NCBI GenBank assembly: GCA_903960915.1
Contig: CAJCCO010000007.1
Span: 1 to 32,958 of the forward strand
Length of the DNA: 32,958 nucleotides
From: an uncultured beta proteobacterium
GTDB lineage: Bacteria > Pseudomonadota > Gammaproteobacteria > Burkholderiales > Burkholderiaceae_C
Direction of reading: 5' to 3'
The translations under genes and the position numbers were made by a program. How positions within the stretch are numbered: the stretch's first letter is position 1; each line of letters opens with the position of its first letter. Positions 32,575 through 32,958 of the stretch are shown here, one piece after another. The notes beneath the pieces are model-generated. The model saw nothing but the letters and a program-made list of their open reading frames with translations. It did no database searches and was not told the origin of the DNA.

Positions 32575-32958
32575 CTCCCGGTTTTAATGCCGGGCGAACC
32601 CGAGGAGAAAGGGTGGGCGGGAGAGGACAAGCGCGTTTCAATCCACGCCCAGCGTTAATGCCGGGCGAACCTTGGTCTCAGTCGTGGTGGTTTGCAGCTT
32701 GCCCTGTTTCAATCCACGCCCGGCGTTAATGCCGGGCGAACCGGTGCGACTTCGTATCCTACAACCCAGACTTTCCAGTTTCAATCCACGCCCGGCGTTA
32801 ATGCCGGGCGAACCTGCACGTCGTCGAACTGCGCCAGCGCTTCGGTGTGTTTCAATCCACGCCCGGCGTTAATGCCGGGCGAACCCGCCTTGCCATTGAC
32901 TACATTGCTGTTCGGTCAATGTTTCAATCCACGCCCGGCGTTAATGCCGGGCGAACCC
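32564..32958. CRISPR. CRISPR array, trailer end (6 repeats in window, continues to the right)
   Basis: Five near-identical 37-bp repeats start at 32635, 32706, 32778, 32849 and 32921, each opening GTTTCAATCCACGCC and closing GCCGGGCGAACC. The first of these has one variant base. A degenerate copy with five mismatches lies at 32564-32600. Spacers are 34, 34, 35, 34 and 35 bp, all different. The repeat holds an 8-bp perfect stem (CGCCCGGC/GCCGGGCG). Read on the minus strand the repeat ends ATTGAAAC, the crRNA 5'-handle of many type I and III systems, so transcription is probably right to left. That fits the degenerate repeat being the leader-distal end, so leader and cas genes should lie beyond 32958. 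No cas gene is in the window, so the subtype is not assigned. Confidence 0.97.

Noticed and set aside
32672..32872. Plus-strand open frame across the CRISPR repeats
   Set aside because: It consists of translated repeats and spacers; not a gene.

Overview
The window looks like chromosomal DNA from a beta-proteobacterium of the order Burkholderiales, most likely a Comamonadaceae genus such as Rhodoferax or Polaromonas. This is inferred from the GC-rich coding style, the mix of housekeeping genes (rhlE-type helicase, apaH, pepN, fbp, prfB, yajQ, murB, plsY) and the protein flavour; no database comparison was possible. Coding density is high and no gene-free stretch exceeds 300 bp.

Layout. (1) 1-7750 is ordinary chromosome: the 3' end of a DEAD-box RNA helicase, apaH, a HlyC/CorC-family membrane protein, an ElyC/YdcF-like DUF218 protein, a glycine-zipper lipoprotein-like exported protein, a flavin reductase, a small membrane-anchored protein of unknown function, an exported S1/P1-type nuclease and a phytanoyl-CoA-type dioxygenase. 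(2) 7751-18340 is an accessory defence island, with all genes on the + strand and most start/stop codons touching: SNF2-type helicase, dinD, a 34-codon remnant of a DUF2130 gene, an AIPR-family abortive-infection protein in AT-richer DNA, a type III DNA methyltransferase (mod), a 55-codon remnant resembling RhuM, and a type III restriction subunit (res). The right edge lies against the 5' half of a broken tRNA gene (Thr-like). No integrase or transposase is present. (3) 18367-23304 is a minus-strand housekeeping block: prfB (with its programmed +1 frameshift), pepN and fbp. (4) 23431-31596 is mixed metabolism: a hydrolase and acyl-CoA synthetase facing apart, a D-Ala-D-Ala dipeptidase, an aldo/keto reductase, a YbaK-type deacylase, plsY, a glutamine-amidotransferase-like protein, yajQ and murB. 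(5) 31633-32958 holds an exported alpha/beta hydrolase and the tail end of a CRISPR array that runs off the right edge.

How it works together. The island reads as one translationally coupled transcription unit in which mod and res form a type III restriction-modification pair. The SNF2 helicase, DinD and AIPR protein are probable accessory effectors or modulators. Two micro-ORFs flanking the AIPR and mod genes are scars of earlier cargo genes, so the operon seems to have interchangeable slots. The CRISPR array is a second immune locus: its degenerate terminal repeat lies at the left, and the repeat orientation implies that leader and cas genes lie beyond the right edge. A dispersed REP-like motif appears as a 36-bp tandem array between two convergent genes, and again fused into the degenerate last CRISPR repeat.
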